Below, in pieces: positions 1 to 12,591 of a stretch of DNA of 64,000 nt. The position numbers were made by a program, and so were the translations under genes. Below the pieces are notes generated by a model. The model was given only the letters and a program-made list of their open reading frames with translations. It searched no databases and was not told the DNA's origin. Position 1 is the stretch's first letter, and each line of letters opens with the position of its first letter. This DNA is from Tipula vernalis. Taxonomy: Eukaryota; Arthropoda; Insecta; Diptera; Tipulidae. The stretch covers positions 29,843,045 to 29,907,044 of the forward strand of contig OY282558.1 of NCBI GenBank assembly GCA_958295665.1, read 5' to 3'.

Positions 1-177
1 ACAAATATTTTATTGTAAACTTTTATTTTGCTAATTTTAGATGGAAAATTAATTAATTTATGATGCGCCGTAATCCTGAAAGCTTTAAAATCGTGTTGTG
101 ATGTAACAGATTGAAAAAAATAACTAAATAATTCTCGAATTTACGATTAGCTAGTTTTTGTCTGTAGGGGGTGTAAA

Positions 178-270
178 GTACGTGTAAGAGTACGTCGAGT
201 GCGTGTAAGAGTACGTCGAGTACGTCTAAGAGTACGTCGAGTACGTCTAAGAGTACGTCGACTCGTCGAC
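178..270 (+). repeat. 21-bp tandem repeat array, about 4 units
   Basis: Four near-identical 21-bp units beginning TAAGAGTACGTCGAG follow each other with 0-2 differences. Diverged units occur in inverse orientation at 2878-2935. They form the subterminal array of the foldback-like element. Confidence 0.85.
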
Positions 271-1793
271 TATGCCTAAGAGTATGGACAGTATATTATA
301 AGAGTATAAATAGTTGGATAGTTTTTTGTAGAAACTATAATTGAATAGCTGTTACACAAACTCGGGAGTACGTGGAGTATGTTTAAAAATATATATAGTA
401 TTTCTAAGAGGAGGAAATGTAGTATTTCATGTAGTCTAAACGTACGTAAAGTATGTACATATGTAAAATATTTCGTTTAATAATTTTTGCTCTGGAATTC
501 AAGCAATAAGTTTTAAACGTACTTTTATGAATGGAGACAAAGTTTCAAAATCGAAACGTGAGGTTTGTCATTTCATGTCGGATGGTTTCGAATTTTTTTC
601 CATTATGCGTAAGTGTAATAATATTAAGCACGTTTCGTGGTTACGATGCACAGTTCATCACTCATTCGATTGTAACGCCTTTTCTTGTATATAACATAGG
701 GTGACCAGATTTTTTTGGAGTGAATGTGGTACAACTAGAATGAGAATTTAAAAAATGAAAATATTTTTGTAAAACTATTTTTATTTTTTTATAAAATTAT
801 ATAAATCCAAAAAACAGTAATCATTTTTTATTCATCTCATCAGGCCCTAGCGACTAATTTGCTAACTTATTACCTGGATTATTTTCTTTATAAAGTCGTT
901 TGTCAGGTCGAAATTGAATTTGCAGAACTCTTAACAACTTCTCTCTACGTAAAATATTTGTCTATCTGCCTAATTCCAGAATAACTTAAATAAATTTCAA
1001 AATTCCATTATAAAGAGATAATTCAGGTTTACAACGAACGACACATAAATTAGCAATTCGGTATGAAAGGGTCTCAGCTTCGCATTTGTGGTATCTAAAA
1101 ATTGGTTTTAGAAGAAAGAATTCTAAATTTAAATTTTATTTTTTATTTTAAAGAATTTTAAATTTTGTTATCACTTGGAATTATGTATAATAATTTATTC
1201 ACTAATTTGTTATCACTATTTTATATTTGTTAAAATTCTAAATAATTAAAATTCGAAGATAAAATTTGTCAATTTTTTGGAAAATATCCGTAGTAAATTT
1301 ATAGTAAATTTTTATGTTGTTGTTTTTATTATTTTGACATTTTAATCATTATGACCTGATTTATGTGACCAAAAATTAACTTTATATCGAACTCAATAAA
1401 AAAAATATGTTTTAAATGAAACGCGATTCATCAAAATGCGTTTTCGAATTTTTTCGATTTGAATTTTATATATTTTAACTTTTTGTATGGGCAAGGTAAT
1501 TTCAGTAAATTTTTTACCAACGTAAAAAAAAATAAATTTTACTATAAATTTATAATGGTCTCAAAATCTATCTATATATCCGAATAGGAATAACTTTTAC
1601 CAAATTAAGACGGCAGTTATTATACTTACGCATAATGGAAAAAAATTCGGAACCATCCGACATGAGATGGCAAACTTCAAGTTTCGATTTTGAAGATATT
1701 ACTCAACCCACACTAAAAGTACATTTAAAACTTATTACCTGAATTCTTCTATCCAGCTATTTATACTCTTATGATATACTATCCGTACTCTTA

Positions 1794-2875
1794 GGCAGGC
1801 CACACACGTACAGTTTTAACTGACAGTTTAAACTGTGCAGTTATAATTGTTTTAACTGTGAACTGAGATGCACACACACGTTCAGTCTAATCCTTCAGTT
1901 ATTATCATGGATTTGAATGAGCGGAACGATTTGTCTGCTCTCGGTGTGGTTTTTTTAATATTAAAAAAAATTAAATAAAAAAAATTCCTAAAAAGTGGTG
2001 CAAAAATTGGCTTCAAAAACGAAATTTAACTTCCGATTTAAATTTATTAAAAGAATAGAAGAACCACTAGATTCAGGCTCTTAATGAATCTGATAATACT
2101 ACTGGCCGGTACAAGATACATACTATCCGGGCTAATGGTTCTCCCTCCTAGATGTTGAAGTCTTTCCCGGAAAATGGCTGGGCATTGGCACAGAACATGT
2201 TCCGCTGATTCCAATTCCAGATCGCAGAAGCGGCATGCATCTGTCGTACTTAGGCCCATCTTGTTAAGGTGATACATTAAGGGGACACGACCTGTGAGGG
2301 AGCCAGTAAGCAGCCTCAACTCAGGTTTCCTAAGTTCAAGACACACCTTAACCCTGACAGACGAAGGTAATAAAAATTTCTTCGCCTGTTGTAAACCTGG
2401 AATTCTGCGCCAGCAGGAGGACTTTTGAAGATCCTCCAAGCGTTTTACTGCTGCTCTAAGGTGTCCCTTAGTGACGCCGCAGAAGGGTTCTGGTTCAATA
2501 AATGGAGAGGCAGAATCCTCACGGGCGAGGCCATCAGCTGCCTCGTTTCTTTCGGTTCCAGTATGACCTGGCACTCACATAAGTATTTGAGCCTGCCAGA
2601 TGTTTAATAACCTTCAGCAAATCTCATACCAGCCCTGACTCAACGGTACAAGACCTAAGAGCCTTTAAGGCCGATTGGCTGTCTGATACGATATAAATCT
2701 TTGCATCGTTTAGGCCTTTTGCTATGCCTATCCTATCGCAAAGTTCTATAGCATGTAGCGTTTGCATGAAAATTATATAAATAGTCGAACTAGTTTTGTA
2801 TAATTCAATGTTTTAGTTATTATATGACACGTCCTCTCATCACTGTCAGTTAAAACTGTACGTGTGTGGCCTGCC
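1794..2875. mobile_element. PIF/Harbinger-type element, 34-bp TIRs, TTA duplication
   Basis: Perfect 34-bp terminal inverted repeats lie at 1794-1827 and 2842-2875, starting GGCAGGCCACACACGTACAG. They are flanked by TTA on both sides (1791-1793, 2876-2878), the target duplication used by PIF/Harbinger transposases. Inside the left end, a short + strand reading starts at ATG 1909 (MDLNERNDLSAL). A further stretch, KKWCKNWLQKRNL near 1990-2035, resembles the N-terminus of Harbinger transposases. The reading then runs into a LINE insertion. The element sits in the right arm of the foldback-like element. Confidence 0.75.
2050..2771 (-). pseudogene. LINE 3' fragment: RNase H and C-terminal zinc motif
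   Basis: On the minus strand, 2771-2574 reads as an RNase H domain (AIELCDRIG...VSDSQSALKAL), broken by at least one in-frame stop and a frameshift. 2574-2047 continues with VPGHTGTERNEAADGLA, the conserved last RNase H motif of I/LOA/R1-like LINEs. It ends with the zinc-finger-like CRFCDLELESAEHVLCQCP typical of the C-terminus of such reverse transcriptase ORFs. The RT and endonuclease are absent, as in a 5'-truncated insertion. It lies inside the Harbinger-type element, so it is the youngest layer of the nest. Confidence 0.8.
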
Positions 2876-2945
2876 TTAGATATACTAGACATACTCTTAG
2901 ATATACTCGAGGTACCCTTACATGTACTCCCTGTCCGAATAGACA

Positions 2946-5000
2946 CTTCCTATTTATTTTACCAAATACAAATAAATGTTGATCATCTTTTGTTTGTGGA
3001 AAATAAGTATTGCATAAGTTCCTTGCAGAGATATAATCCATATTTAAGTGAATAATTATAGTACACGAGGAACAATGTAAGTCCACCATTTTGAAAATTT
3101 TAATTATGGAATCCAAATTAAAGTCGCGTATACCGTCATAATTAGACTTTTTAAGATATAAATTTAACTTTTAATTTAGTGGAATATTGAAGTCGATTTT
3201 ATGCATCAGGGCATCAGACGCCAAATAGTGTAGCGTTCACACTTTTTAATACCTAACTAACACTTCAGTTTAGTACTCGAAGTAGTTACTAAATAGAAAC
3301 TATTGTGATTAAGAGATAAATTGAAGAATATATTTCAATTGTAATATTGGATACCTGAAATTAGATGGACTAGGTCTTAATTTGAATTGATAATCCTTAA
3401 GAGTTATTCTGAATATTCAGCGTTGAAGATGACAAATGATTTAAATTTGGGCTACAAAACTTACGTCGTATATATGTAAGTGAGAAAATTCAACATTTTT
3501 AATGGTTTGGATAACTAAAGTATTTTATCTTTCCACTCGTGGACTACATTTTTTTTCGTGAATTGCAAACTCGGTCGAGCGGAAAATTTGATCTTAGCAT
3601 TTACAATATAAAATGGTCAAGTTTTGTTTCAATTTGTTAGGCATGATTTAAGAATTTGTTAAAATATTCTTATCGATACGAATTTAAAATTTTACGATTT
3701 TTAAATTTGCCTCGGATATAGAATACAGTATTCAACAAAGCTAAAGTACAATTTATATGCAACGCGAGCAAGTACATACTCGTATACGCAATAATACTTA
3801 TATCAATGCCTTTTTTGTCTTTAATTCTTCCTAATTTATGATATTATCGATAATGATATGTAAAAGTGTATATTACTAAGAAAAAAAGTGCATATTACTA
3901 AGTATAAAAGTGCTATTACTAAGTAAAAAACAAAAAACATTATTAACTTATTAAAGTTTTTTTCGTATTTACACTGAAGAAATTGCATATGATTACTCTG
4001 AAAGCTGGAGAGAGTGGGGTCCATTAAGTATATGGCATGGCTGCATAGTAGCTCTTGTCAGTAGAATCACTAAAAAGTCAGATTGAATTTTAGGCCTTTT
4101 TGTTTAAATATTTCCAAAGAAAATGCAGCAAATATGTCAGCACGTGAGATGACGCATTTTATAGAGCCAACAGACTAAGCTCACCTGAATCAATATCAAT
4201 ACCTGAAAAATATATGTACTCGTATGTATATACAAACAAGCTATATTTATTCAGATAAACTAATTGGCTTAGATATGTATATACTTTTTAGAACATTTTA
4301 ATACGTAAAACACCAATTTATAATTTATTACAAATATTTTACATAACAAGTATCATTTCAATTAAAAATATATTTTTATTTTTTATCTTATTTAAATTTA
4401 TTTTTTATTTTCTATAAAAGTCAAATTAAATAAAACAAGATTATAAATTGTCGCTAGAAATTAAAAAATGACTGTAGCGCATGCCTCGAATTCGCCGGTA
4501 CACAATGCCAAATAGTTTAAGATTTATACTGTATAACTACATAAATCGAGGGTTTCCGTTTGATTTAGTGTAATATGCTTGTCATATTAAGTAATTATTT
4601 TAAAATCCTCGCCATACAGTCTATGAAAATTTAATGTATTTTGATTTAAACCAAGAATTAGATAAACTTAAAGGTGGAATGGTTTTGTGACCGAGTAAAT
4701 TTCAATTTATTAGAAGGCTCTACAAGCCTAAACTTTATCTATATAGATACAAAAAGTAAACAATAACCATTTTCAAATGACGAAAATGGTTTAAACTTGT
4801 TCTACGTCCTCTAGAAATTATTGGTAGTTTAAAAATAAACGGGAGCATGGGAGAAAATCCAGTGATTACATCATTGTAGTATGAGCGAAGATAGCTAGAA
4901 GCCAAGCGAACTAAACGTCTCTCGTTTAAGCTTCTCTCAAATTTGCAAAGGCGAAACCAAGGTTGTGCCTTAAAAGTGACCTCCTGCTACTGTACGGTGA
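2946..5000. other. No gene recognised, AT-rich interval
   Basis: Only short, low-complexity ORFs occur here. A small direct repeat (TATTACTAAG with AAAAAGTG) is visible at 3870-3930. I see no conserved protein or RNA signature. Confidence 0.5.
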
Positions 5001-5002
5001 GC

Positions 5003-5800
5003 TACCATTATTTTACCAAAATTGTCAAGGATATTCTGGCATAACTGCAGCTCAATTTCTTGAATACAATTAAATTCTCCTTTAGGTCATCAATTGTTTG
5101 TGGATCGTCGGCATAGACTTTTGCCTTCAAATAGCCCCATAGGAAATAATTTAGGGGTGTCAGATCGCAAGTCCTAAGCGTCCAATCCAATTAATGCATT
5201 CCCGCAAAAGATCAATTGTTTCTATTATTGTATGACATGTGGCAACACCCCGCTGAAACCACATATTCTAGACATCCGTACCTTCAAATTCGCCAAACAA
5301 AAAATTCTTAATCATATTCCGATATAAGGGTCCATTCATTTATAAAGTAACAGCAATCCCATTTTCGTTTTCAAAAAAAATATGGTCCGATTACTCCACC
5401 AGCCCAAAAACCATACCAGACTTGCTTCGTCGCTAAGATGACTTCGCTGCAAAAATTCGCATTTTCAAGTTTTTTTTTTGTATGCTGCAATTAGCGAATT
5501 GGCGACGTAATCCAAGGTCTGATGGCTTTATGTTTTGAGTTATCTGAATGTTGTATGTCTTCTAATGAAGATCTTTGTGCAAAATTCTGAATCAAATGTT
5601 TGATGGAATGTGTAATTGCTGTGAACGATAACGAATTGATGTTTTTGGGCTCTGATTAACACTAGCACTTGCAGTAGCAATATTTTCTTTTAGAGAAATA
5701 AATACGTTCGTCTGACTGGAAATTTGAAAGTCAAAGCCTATTAAAGATCCACCGTCGTTCGATTTCGCTTGCGAAACTTTGATTTTCATGTGCGTTTATC
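5003..5800 (-). pseudogene. Decayed mariner-type transposase
   Basis: Read on the minus strand in shifting frames, this stretch keeps the order of a mariner-superfamily transposase. It has a helix-turn-helix-like segment with SIRYRSQQLHIPSNI (5640-5592), then RILHKDLH, then FFENENGIAVTL (about 5370-5340), FQRGVATCHTIIETIDLLRE (about 5260-5200), and CDLTPLNYFLWGYLKAKVY (5170-5115), the end of the DDE domain. The catalytic block FQ-D-GATCHT has lost its Asp. Several stop codons and frameshifts make it non-functional. TIRs were not identified. Confidence 0.75.
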
Positions 5801-6322
5801 CTTCGTAAATTACTACACAATGACGGAGATGAACAAATTTGAATACTGTAGTTTTAGAAAAGAAGCTTCCAGTTAGGTATGGCTATTTATGTTGCGCCGC
5901 ATCGATCGCGGGATGCTTCCATTAGATTCCGGATAATTTTAGCCCATTTGCTTTACTTAAACAAAGAAATGGTCAAGAAAATATGCACCTAATTTTTTTA
6001 ACGTCATTTTCCCAAAAACTTTTAGTGGCCCTAGTTATTATAACATCTTCGCAGAGCCATTTAAAAAATGCATCCAAATGCAGTAACAATTTAAAACGTA
6101 GCACATTTGAATTTGTAATGAATTGCCAAAGGAATCTATCAAGACAAAAATGTAATTTTTAGATGGAAAGAGGGGTGACAGAAGTGGTTTAGTTCGGGTA
6201 GGTCGAAGCTAATGCCGATTAAGTGGACTACCTTGGCTATAGAAGACAGCTTTTCAAACGAAAAACTTGCAATAATTTTGATTTAAAACATTTTCTTAAA
6301 TTTTAAATTATTTTATCTCATA

Positions 6323-7820
6323 CGGTCCGTTACAGTTGATTAAATCCAATGAAAACAATGTAGGAAATACCCTTGTATGATTTAATTTTAACCCCCGTGT
6401 TATTTGGGTTTTTACTAAAATTTAAAGAACATTATCACTAAAATAAAAGGCTGAACATTTTGTTTTTTTGAGTTTTAAAGTCGTTCATTTTGTTATTTTG
6501 TTGGGAAGTACCAAAAAATTGCATTGTTTTATTGTTACATGTGAATAAATCCACGCCAGAATTTGAATAAATACACGAAATATTTTTATGAAATTATAAT
6601 TTTTTTTTAATTTTTAAGTTTATTTATTTATAATAATAAATTTTTTTATTTATTTTAATAATGAGTGCTGCCTCCATTCTTTGAAATAAGCTCAAATATT
6701 CTATTGGGCATTGAATCGTATAGCGACTTCAAATAATTCAAAGACATGTCGGACCAAGCAGCTTTGATGGCTTCAATAAGCGACTCCTTATCATTATACT
6801 GCATATCCCCTTCATAAACCTTGCGAGAAAGCCATCCCCAAACGTTTTCCATAATATTTAAATCAGGAGAGTACGGGGGCCATTTAAGTAAATCGACGTT
6901 TTTCTTGGAAATCCAGCCTTTTACAATCCTTGCCGTATGTATAGGAGCGTTATCTTGCTGATAAGTCCATTTTAGTGGTTCGAACAGCTGTTGGAACTTT
7001 GGAAATGCTCTTTGCGTAGGTCATGGAAATAATAGTTGTAACCATCGGGCCCGTCTAAATTGAATTTTTCCTCATCCGAAAACACGTCTTTATACATACC
7101 ACTGGTTATTCCATGTCATATGCTCTTTCCCAAATTGAAGCCGATTGTTTTTTCGAGCTTCGTTTAATGGTGGCTTTTTCGTAATTTTCATCCGTTTAAG
7201 ATGTTTAGCTTTCTGTATGGCGCGACGAACGGTTTCTACACAGACATTAACACCGGCTTTCTCCTTGATTATGCGAGCAGATAGAGCAGAATTGGAGGCA
7301 ATACGAATTATTTTACACTTATCTACCGGTTTTAATTTCGAAACAGAACAGCCTTTCATATTTTTTCCATAGTTTTCAGGATTTCTTAAATAATTTACCA
7401 CAACAGTGTGAATCGGCTCGAATGTCTTTGATCGTGGTAAGCATTAATTTTTCTCTTTTCAACATCGTTTAGGCTTTTGTTTTTTTCCCATTTTTTTAAA
7501 AAACAATTTACAACACTAATTTAATTTTTATTTAATATTTTTTATTTTAATAAAACTAAACAAAAGGAAGGAAAATGAACTGGATTTTTTCACGTGTAAC
7601 ATTAAAACTGATTTTTTTTACCGTGTTTAAATGAAAAACAAAAAAAGGAACATTTCCAAAGCCAACTAGAAAACAAATTTTTAGTCATTTGATTAGTGAT
7701 GAAATCAGTATAGAAAAAACCTTTCAGTATAGAAAAAACAATAGCGATAGAATCCAAAAGAGATTAATTCGGGAATTCCCATTTTTTTATGTAGTGGATT
7801 TAATCTGATGAAACGGACTG
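6323..7820 (-). mobile_element. Tc3-like Tc1/mariner element with TIRs and TA duplication
   Basis: The ends CGGTCCGTTACAGTTGATTA (from 6323) and the inverted AATCTGATGAAACGGACTG (ending 7820) form imperfect TIRs of roughly 28 bp. Each is bordered by TA (6321-6322, 7821-7822), the Tc1/mariner target duplication. The interior carries one transposase remnant on the minus strand. The total of about 1.5 kb fits a Tc1-type element. Confidence 0.8.
6655..7440 (-). pseudogene. Tc3-like transposase, frameshifted and internally deleted
   Basis: The N-terminal half is VVNYLRNPENYGK, then ETVRRAIQKAKHLKRMKITK (HTH region) and HMTWNNQW (7440-7095). A frameshift follows, then SDEEKFNLDGPDGYNYYFHD carrying the first catalytic Asp (about 7085-7025). 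The C-terminal half has QQDNAPIHTARIVKGW and WPPYSPDLNIMENVWGWL (6965-6840), carrying the second Asp and the final Glu. It ends at MPNRIFELISKNGGSTHY. About 35 residues usually found between the first and second Asp blocks are missing, so the gene is dead although all three DDE blocks are still readable. Confidence 0.85.
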
Positions 7821-7822
7821 TA

Positions 7823-10366
7823 CATATATGATTAAGCTGCCATATGTTTGTTGTTTGTCTTCTGTTCGTGGTATTTGATTCTTACAACAATAATCCAATT
7901 GTATTTGTCGTAATAGTAAAAATATTAGTGTTACAAACATTTACGTTTTTTAATATTACAAATTAAAGAATTTCCTGCCTCAAATTTATGATGCATAAAA
8001 AATATGGTCGTCACCAATAAACGTAGAGGTTCAATTCAGCTCAATATGCACAAAAATTGTTCAGTATAGCAAATATTGCTGGGTGGTATTTGTTTTCGAT
8101 TGTATTGTTTGTGTTTTATTTGTTTGTATTGCTCGAATGGTCCATGTCGATGCTCCGTCGAGACTGAAGCACTGAGTAATGAATTATATCGGCCATTTCT
8201 CATCTTGCTCACATAATGTTGTGATCTGAACAAGCAGCAAAAAATCTGCAGAAATTAACATTTTGAACACTGTCGATGCCCTCTGAACGAAGTATGAGAT
8301 GTATATAAATGGATCTAATTTTTAAATGTCGAAGATTAAAATTTTGTCATTTGCATTTACCATATATTGTCATGAGTTCATGACCAATTGAGATACTGGG
8401 GAAGTTATCTTCAAATTCAAGAAAATCCAAGACATCTTTTATGGATTGTCCTGGTCAAAATAACGGAATATTTTCGTAAAATGTAAATGGTGTAATATTC
8501 GTAACACAATCATTCAACATATGGAATCAGATTTATGCCTTCTAAAGAAATGAAGTCTTGCCGCTCTTCTTTGTTTTGAGCACTAAAACTAAGGGTATAT
8601 TGTTTTCAAAATGAATGATAAATTCGATGATTATTGATCATGATGTAAATTGTGATCAAGCTGCTTGATTTGAATTCGTTCAAAATTTCAAATATCTCAG
8701 ACTAACCATTGATACTCTTTCTTTTACGAAGTGTAGTTTAATTTTACTATACATATTATTGCGTATTATTGTTTTGTAAATTGAGTATCTACAGATTGTA
8801 TTTTTATATAAATAAATATGACTGAAGCTGACTAAATGGCTGTTTTTGGGCAGTTTTCGAAAGGGATGGGGATGAGGCTCAGTAAACATGCAAGTAAATA
8901 TACGGTAGCCAAACCAAAACAACATACTGCAACTATGTTTTTATTGTGCGATTAACGAGTAACCCATAAGAATATAGTTGTTTCTTAACCTTGTCGTAAC
9001 TTATAACTTATTTATGACTAAATGTAAAAAACTGCGTTATACAACTCTTTTTTTATTATTTTCATTTCTAGTCTACTTTAGTTCCAAAACATTTTACACC
9101 TATACATGCTAAGCTGCAGAATACTGTTTTTTAAATGATTTTGTTATTGATACATAGTTGTTAAAGGTTATACACTTTTGCTTAGTATAACTACCAGCGT
9201 CGTTAAATATACAAAAACCATTACAATTTTTTTAGTTTTTAATAATTGCACGCAGTTTTTTTATTTCGATATCAATAATACAACACCAAATATGTAACGT
9301 ATAGATACATTAAAAATATTAATAAACGATTGATTATACGAGTACGTGACTTAATACTTATCTACAAATACTAAATATTTTAATAATCTAAGTGGAATAA
9401 GTGAATAGCGCTTCCGGATCAATGAAATTCATATAAGATCATCTCTCGTGTCGTTCATATATTTTTATTTGTACAATTAACTAAATTACCAGAGGACACA
9501 TGAACACTTTTTATATATGCAATTATGTTCATCTTTCACAAAAAATCGCAATTTGTAGGTCGCATGAATTCGCATAAAAACCAAATATTTTTCCAATGTT
9601 AATTGGTTGGCTGAAGGTAGAATTCTTAAATTTACACTTTATCGCATAAACAGATATAAAAGCTTTATATAAAACAGTAACAGTCTTTCACAAGAGTATT
9701 AATCGTTAAAAGTAATTTTATCTTAACTTAATGTTATTAGATTCATCTATCACCTCATTTACGAAGTATGATCGCACCATAGTTTAAGTTCAACTTGTTA
9801 AGTTCAAATCGATAAATTATGCAAAAAAAAATTTTACAATTTATAAATTAATTAATTCCGCTTTTATCAATTTATTGAATCAAAATTTGTCACGTATATT
9901 ATAATTCTTCGTCGATCGATTTGATCCATGAGCGCAATGAACATAAATTTTCAAATGTACACGAAATAAAAATTAAAAATAGAAAAACTCTGATTTTTGT
10001 GTTTTTAAAGTATCGAATGCAAACACTGTAAATAAACATTAATTACCATTTTAATAAAAATAAAAATTGATCAATGACCGGTATCTCCCTCATTTCATTG
10101 AGTTTTCGTTTTTATTTTATACTTACCTACTATTATTAAAAAGCCATTTTTTAAGAAAGATTAAAAAGCAAAAAAATTGTCATCATAAAAATCTCTTTAA
10201 AATGTGTATGCGAAAGCCTTGATGAAATCACATGATCGTGAATGTGTGTTGTTTTAACAGCATATAAAATGAAAGAACAAATTTTAAATTCAATCTTAAA
10301 CGCGACTGCTAATGAATGTCAAGTTTTTTAATATTGCTTTGTATTTTTTTATTTTTTGTATTACAG
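7823..10366. other. No gene recognised; probably 5' intron or upstream of the channel gene
   Basis: AT-rich sequence without a conserved ORF. Because the first visible channel exon at 10367 begins mid-codon after a splice acceptor, this stretch is likely intronic for that gene. I could not identify an upstream signal-peptide exon in it. Confidence 0.4.
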
Positions 10367-12251
10367 TTCTGAACCGGATTGTCCATCACTAGATGACGCT
10401 GATAATTTATCACAGACCCAACTTCTTCAAAGATTAACACATCAATGCCGATACGATCGATTGGAACGGCCAATTACCCGTAAGTGTCTTACATATCAAA
10501 AGATTTTATTTTTCTATCATAATTTATTTAAATTTACTTATCAGTAGGTGAAAATAATACCCGTCTTCCAGTCAATGTGTTCGCCAGAGCCTACATATAT
10601 TTTTTACAAAGTTTAGAGGCACATGATTTAGTAAGTATTTTATAGCTATACATTAAACATACGAGTACAATTTGGGCTAACAGATAAAACTCATATCATT
10701 ATTTTAATTTACTTAGCAATTTAAAATCCATGCATTACTTCAACTACGGTACGTTGATCCACGGCTTGTATTTAAACAAGTGTCACCAAAACGGACGGAA
10801 CCGATTATGGGTGAAAATAGTTTAAAAGAAGCATTGTGGGTGCCACACGTATTTTTCGCAAACGAGCGATCTTCAAGTATTTTGGGTACAAGCGAAAAGG
10901 ATGTTTTAACCTCAGTTTCACCGGATGGTACCGTTATTATATCGTATCGTATACAAGCGACGCTGTATTGCTGGATGAATTTACAAAAATTTCCATTTGA
11001 CGAACAACGCTGTTCAACAATTCTTGAAAGTTGTAAGTGTTTTTAGTAACTTTTAATATATACGTACTAGTTATAATACAGTTACATTTTGCAGGGATGT
11101 ACAACACTTCTGAATTAGTATTGCATTGGGAACAGAAATCCCCTGTAACTTTAGCCCCGGAACTTCATTTGACGGAATACGCACTTTTAAGCATGGTAAC
11201 CAATGAGACTATCATCAATGCAGATCTAAGCGATTTAAGACATGGCGCTTTCGGTAAATATTAAAGAAATATTATACAAAAGCTCATAGAATAATTTTTA
11301 TTGCGAATTTCTATGTACATATATAGCTGGCAACTATAGTTCACTCAGTTTTACGGTTCACTTGGCTCGTGAAATTGGTTTCTATTTAATGGATTATTTC
11401 CTTCCATCTATGATGATAGTTTCCATTTCTTGGGTTTCGTTTTGGCTACAGGCAGATCAATCAGCTCCCCGTATTATGTTAGGAACAAGTACTATGTTAA
11501 CATTTATAACATTGGCATCGGCACAGGGTAAAACATTACCAAAAGTGAGCTACATAAAAGCCTCAGAAATTTGGTTCTTAGGATGTACTGCCTTCATTTT
11601 TGGAAGCCTGGTCGAATTTGCATTTGTCAACACGATATGGCGACGAAAAAAAAATGTCGAATTAAAAAAAGTCAATAGTAAATATATTTTAAAATCGACA
11701 CTAACCCCACGACCGCAACGTCGTGAAATAGGGATCAACAATAATTCGTTACAAAAATCACATTCATGTTCGAGTTTAGATGGACAAACAAATGGCGCAC
11801 ATTTATCATCGAATTATAATAATTATTTGACAGTTCATGTGAGTTAATTAAACTAGCTAGGGCTATGATTTTCAATATTTTAAACATGCGTATTATTTTG
11901 TTGGTATATTTCCAGAGTTTTCCATCGAAATCAAACTTACCAACAATAACAACACAAAGTGTAGACGATTTCATGAATGAAAATGGTACAAATATAAGTA
12001 TAAATATGGAGCCCTCATCCAGTATTACAACACTACCGGTAAACAATCACAATAATAATAATAATAACAACAACAACAACTCGAATAATATATGTAGCCC
12101 AACCCCGTCCCAACAATCTCTACCAATTGGTTGGACAACTATGACGCCGCAACAGATTTCAACGTGGATTGATAAGAGATCACGATTTTTATTTCCAATT
12201 GCATTTTTAATATTTAACATGTTCTACTGGTCATTCGTATCGTTCTTGTAG
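10367..12251 (+). CDS. pHCl-1: pHCl-1-like Cys-loop ligand-gated chloride channel (3' part)
   Basis: Six exons join in frame: 10367-10479, 10545-10630, 10717-11032, 11095-11253, 11327-11838 and 11916-12251, all with GT-AG borders, giving 506 residues plus stop. The 5' end is missing: the first base completes a codon from an upstream exon. The extracellular domain has YVDPRLVFKQ, LWVPHVFFANE and the Cys-loop CWMNLQKFPFDEQRC with 13 residues between cysteines. Transmembrane segments follow: M1 (MDYFLPSMMIVSISWVSFWL), pore-lining M2 (APRIMLGTSTMLTFITLA), M3 (EIWFLGCTAFIFGSLVEFAF) and C-terminal M4 (FLFPIAFLIFNMFYWSFVSF). The proline-containing start of M2 (SAPR) marks an anion channel. The family is pentameric at the plasma membrane; pHCl channels are gated by alkaline pH. 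KKVNSKYILKSTLTPRP after M3 resembles insect pHCl-1. The M3-M4 loop holds a polyasparagine tract. Other insect Cys-loop chloride channels are less likely alternatives. Confidence 0.85.
12047..12092 (+). repeat. (AAT/AAC)n tract encoding polyasparagine
   Basis: A trinucleotide tract inside the last channel exon gives a run of ten or more Asn codons in the cytoplasmic M3-M4 loop. Such tracts are length-variable, so this part of the protein may be polymorphic. Confidence 0.85.
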
Positions 12252-12332
12252 ATCAAAGAAATCATTATAATTTTAATTTATTTATATTATTTATAATTTT
12301 ATTAATTATAAGATTTACTTCTATATAAATAT

Positions 12333-12338
12333 AAATAA
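12333..12338 (+). terminator. Polyadenylation signal AATAAA of the channel gene
   Basis: AATAAA lies 82 bases after the stop codon in AT-rich 3' sequence. It is the first canonical signal downstream. Confidence 0.5.
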
Positions 12339-12591
12339 AAAAAGACAAATGTGCCTTCGTAATAGCTACAATTTTTTAATTTAACATTACATTTTATTGT
12401 ATAATTATTTAATTATTTATAAATATGTCGAACTGAAACATGCTGTAGTGTGCTTTGTGCTGTAGTATATCATTATGCTATATACTGAAATATGCCACAA
12501 TGAAACGTCGTCGTAGCGATCAAGACCCCAGTGGGACTGTCTATTTTGATAGTTTCTGACCAAAGTTTAAGTTTCATCTATTTTTGAAACA

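Larger units (their letters stand above)
161..2945. mobile_element. Foldback-like element with long inverted arms
   Basis: The left arm (about 161-626) recurs in reverse complement at about 1612-1793 and continues at about 2876-2945 after an insertion. Matching landmarks are the run around 575-620 (TCGGATGG...CCATTATGCGTAAG), which reappears inverted at 1622-1665, and AGAGTATAAATAGTTGGATAG (301-321), which reappears inverted near 1750-1770. The outermost part of each arm is a short tandem array of TAAGAGTACGTCGAGTACGTC-type units. Long arms that begin with tandem subterminal repeats are typical of Foldback-type elements. The middle (about 627-1611) shows no coding sequence. The right arm is interrupted by a Harbinger-type insertion. 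Family assignment is by structure only. Confidence 0.6.

Noticed and set aside
178..270. CRISPR-like short repeats
   Set aside because: Units are directly adjacent without unique spacers, and the array belongs to inverted transposon arms in a eukaryotic genome.
11550..12046. Minus-strand ORFs opposite the chloride-channel exons
   Set aside because: Shadows of the + strand M3 and loop coding sequence.
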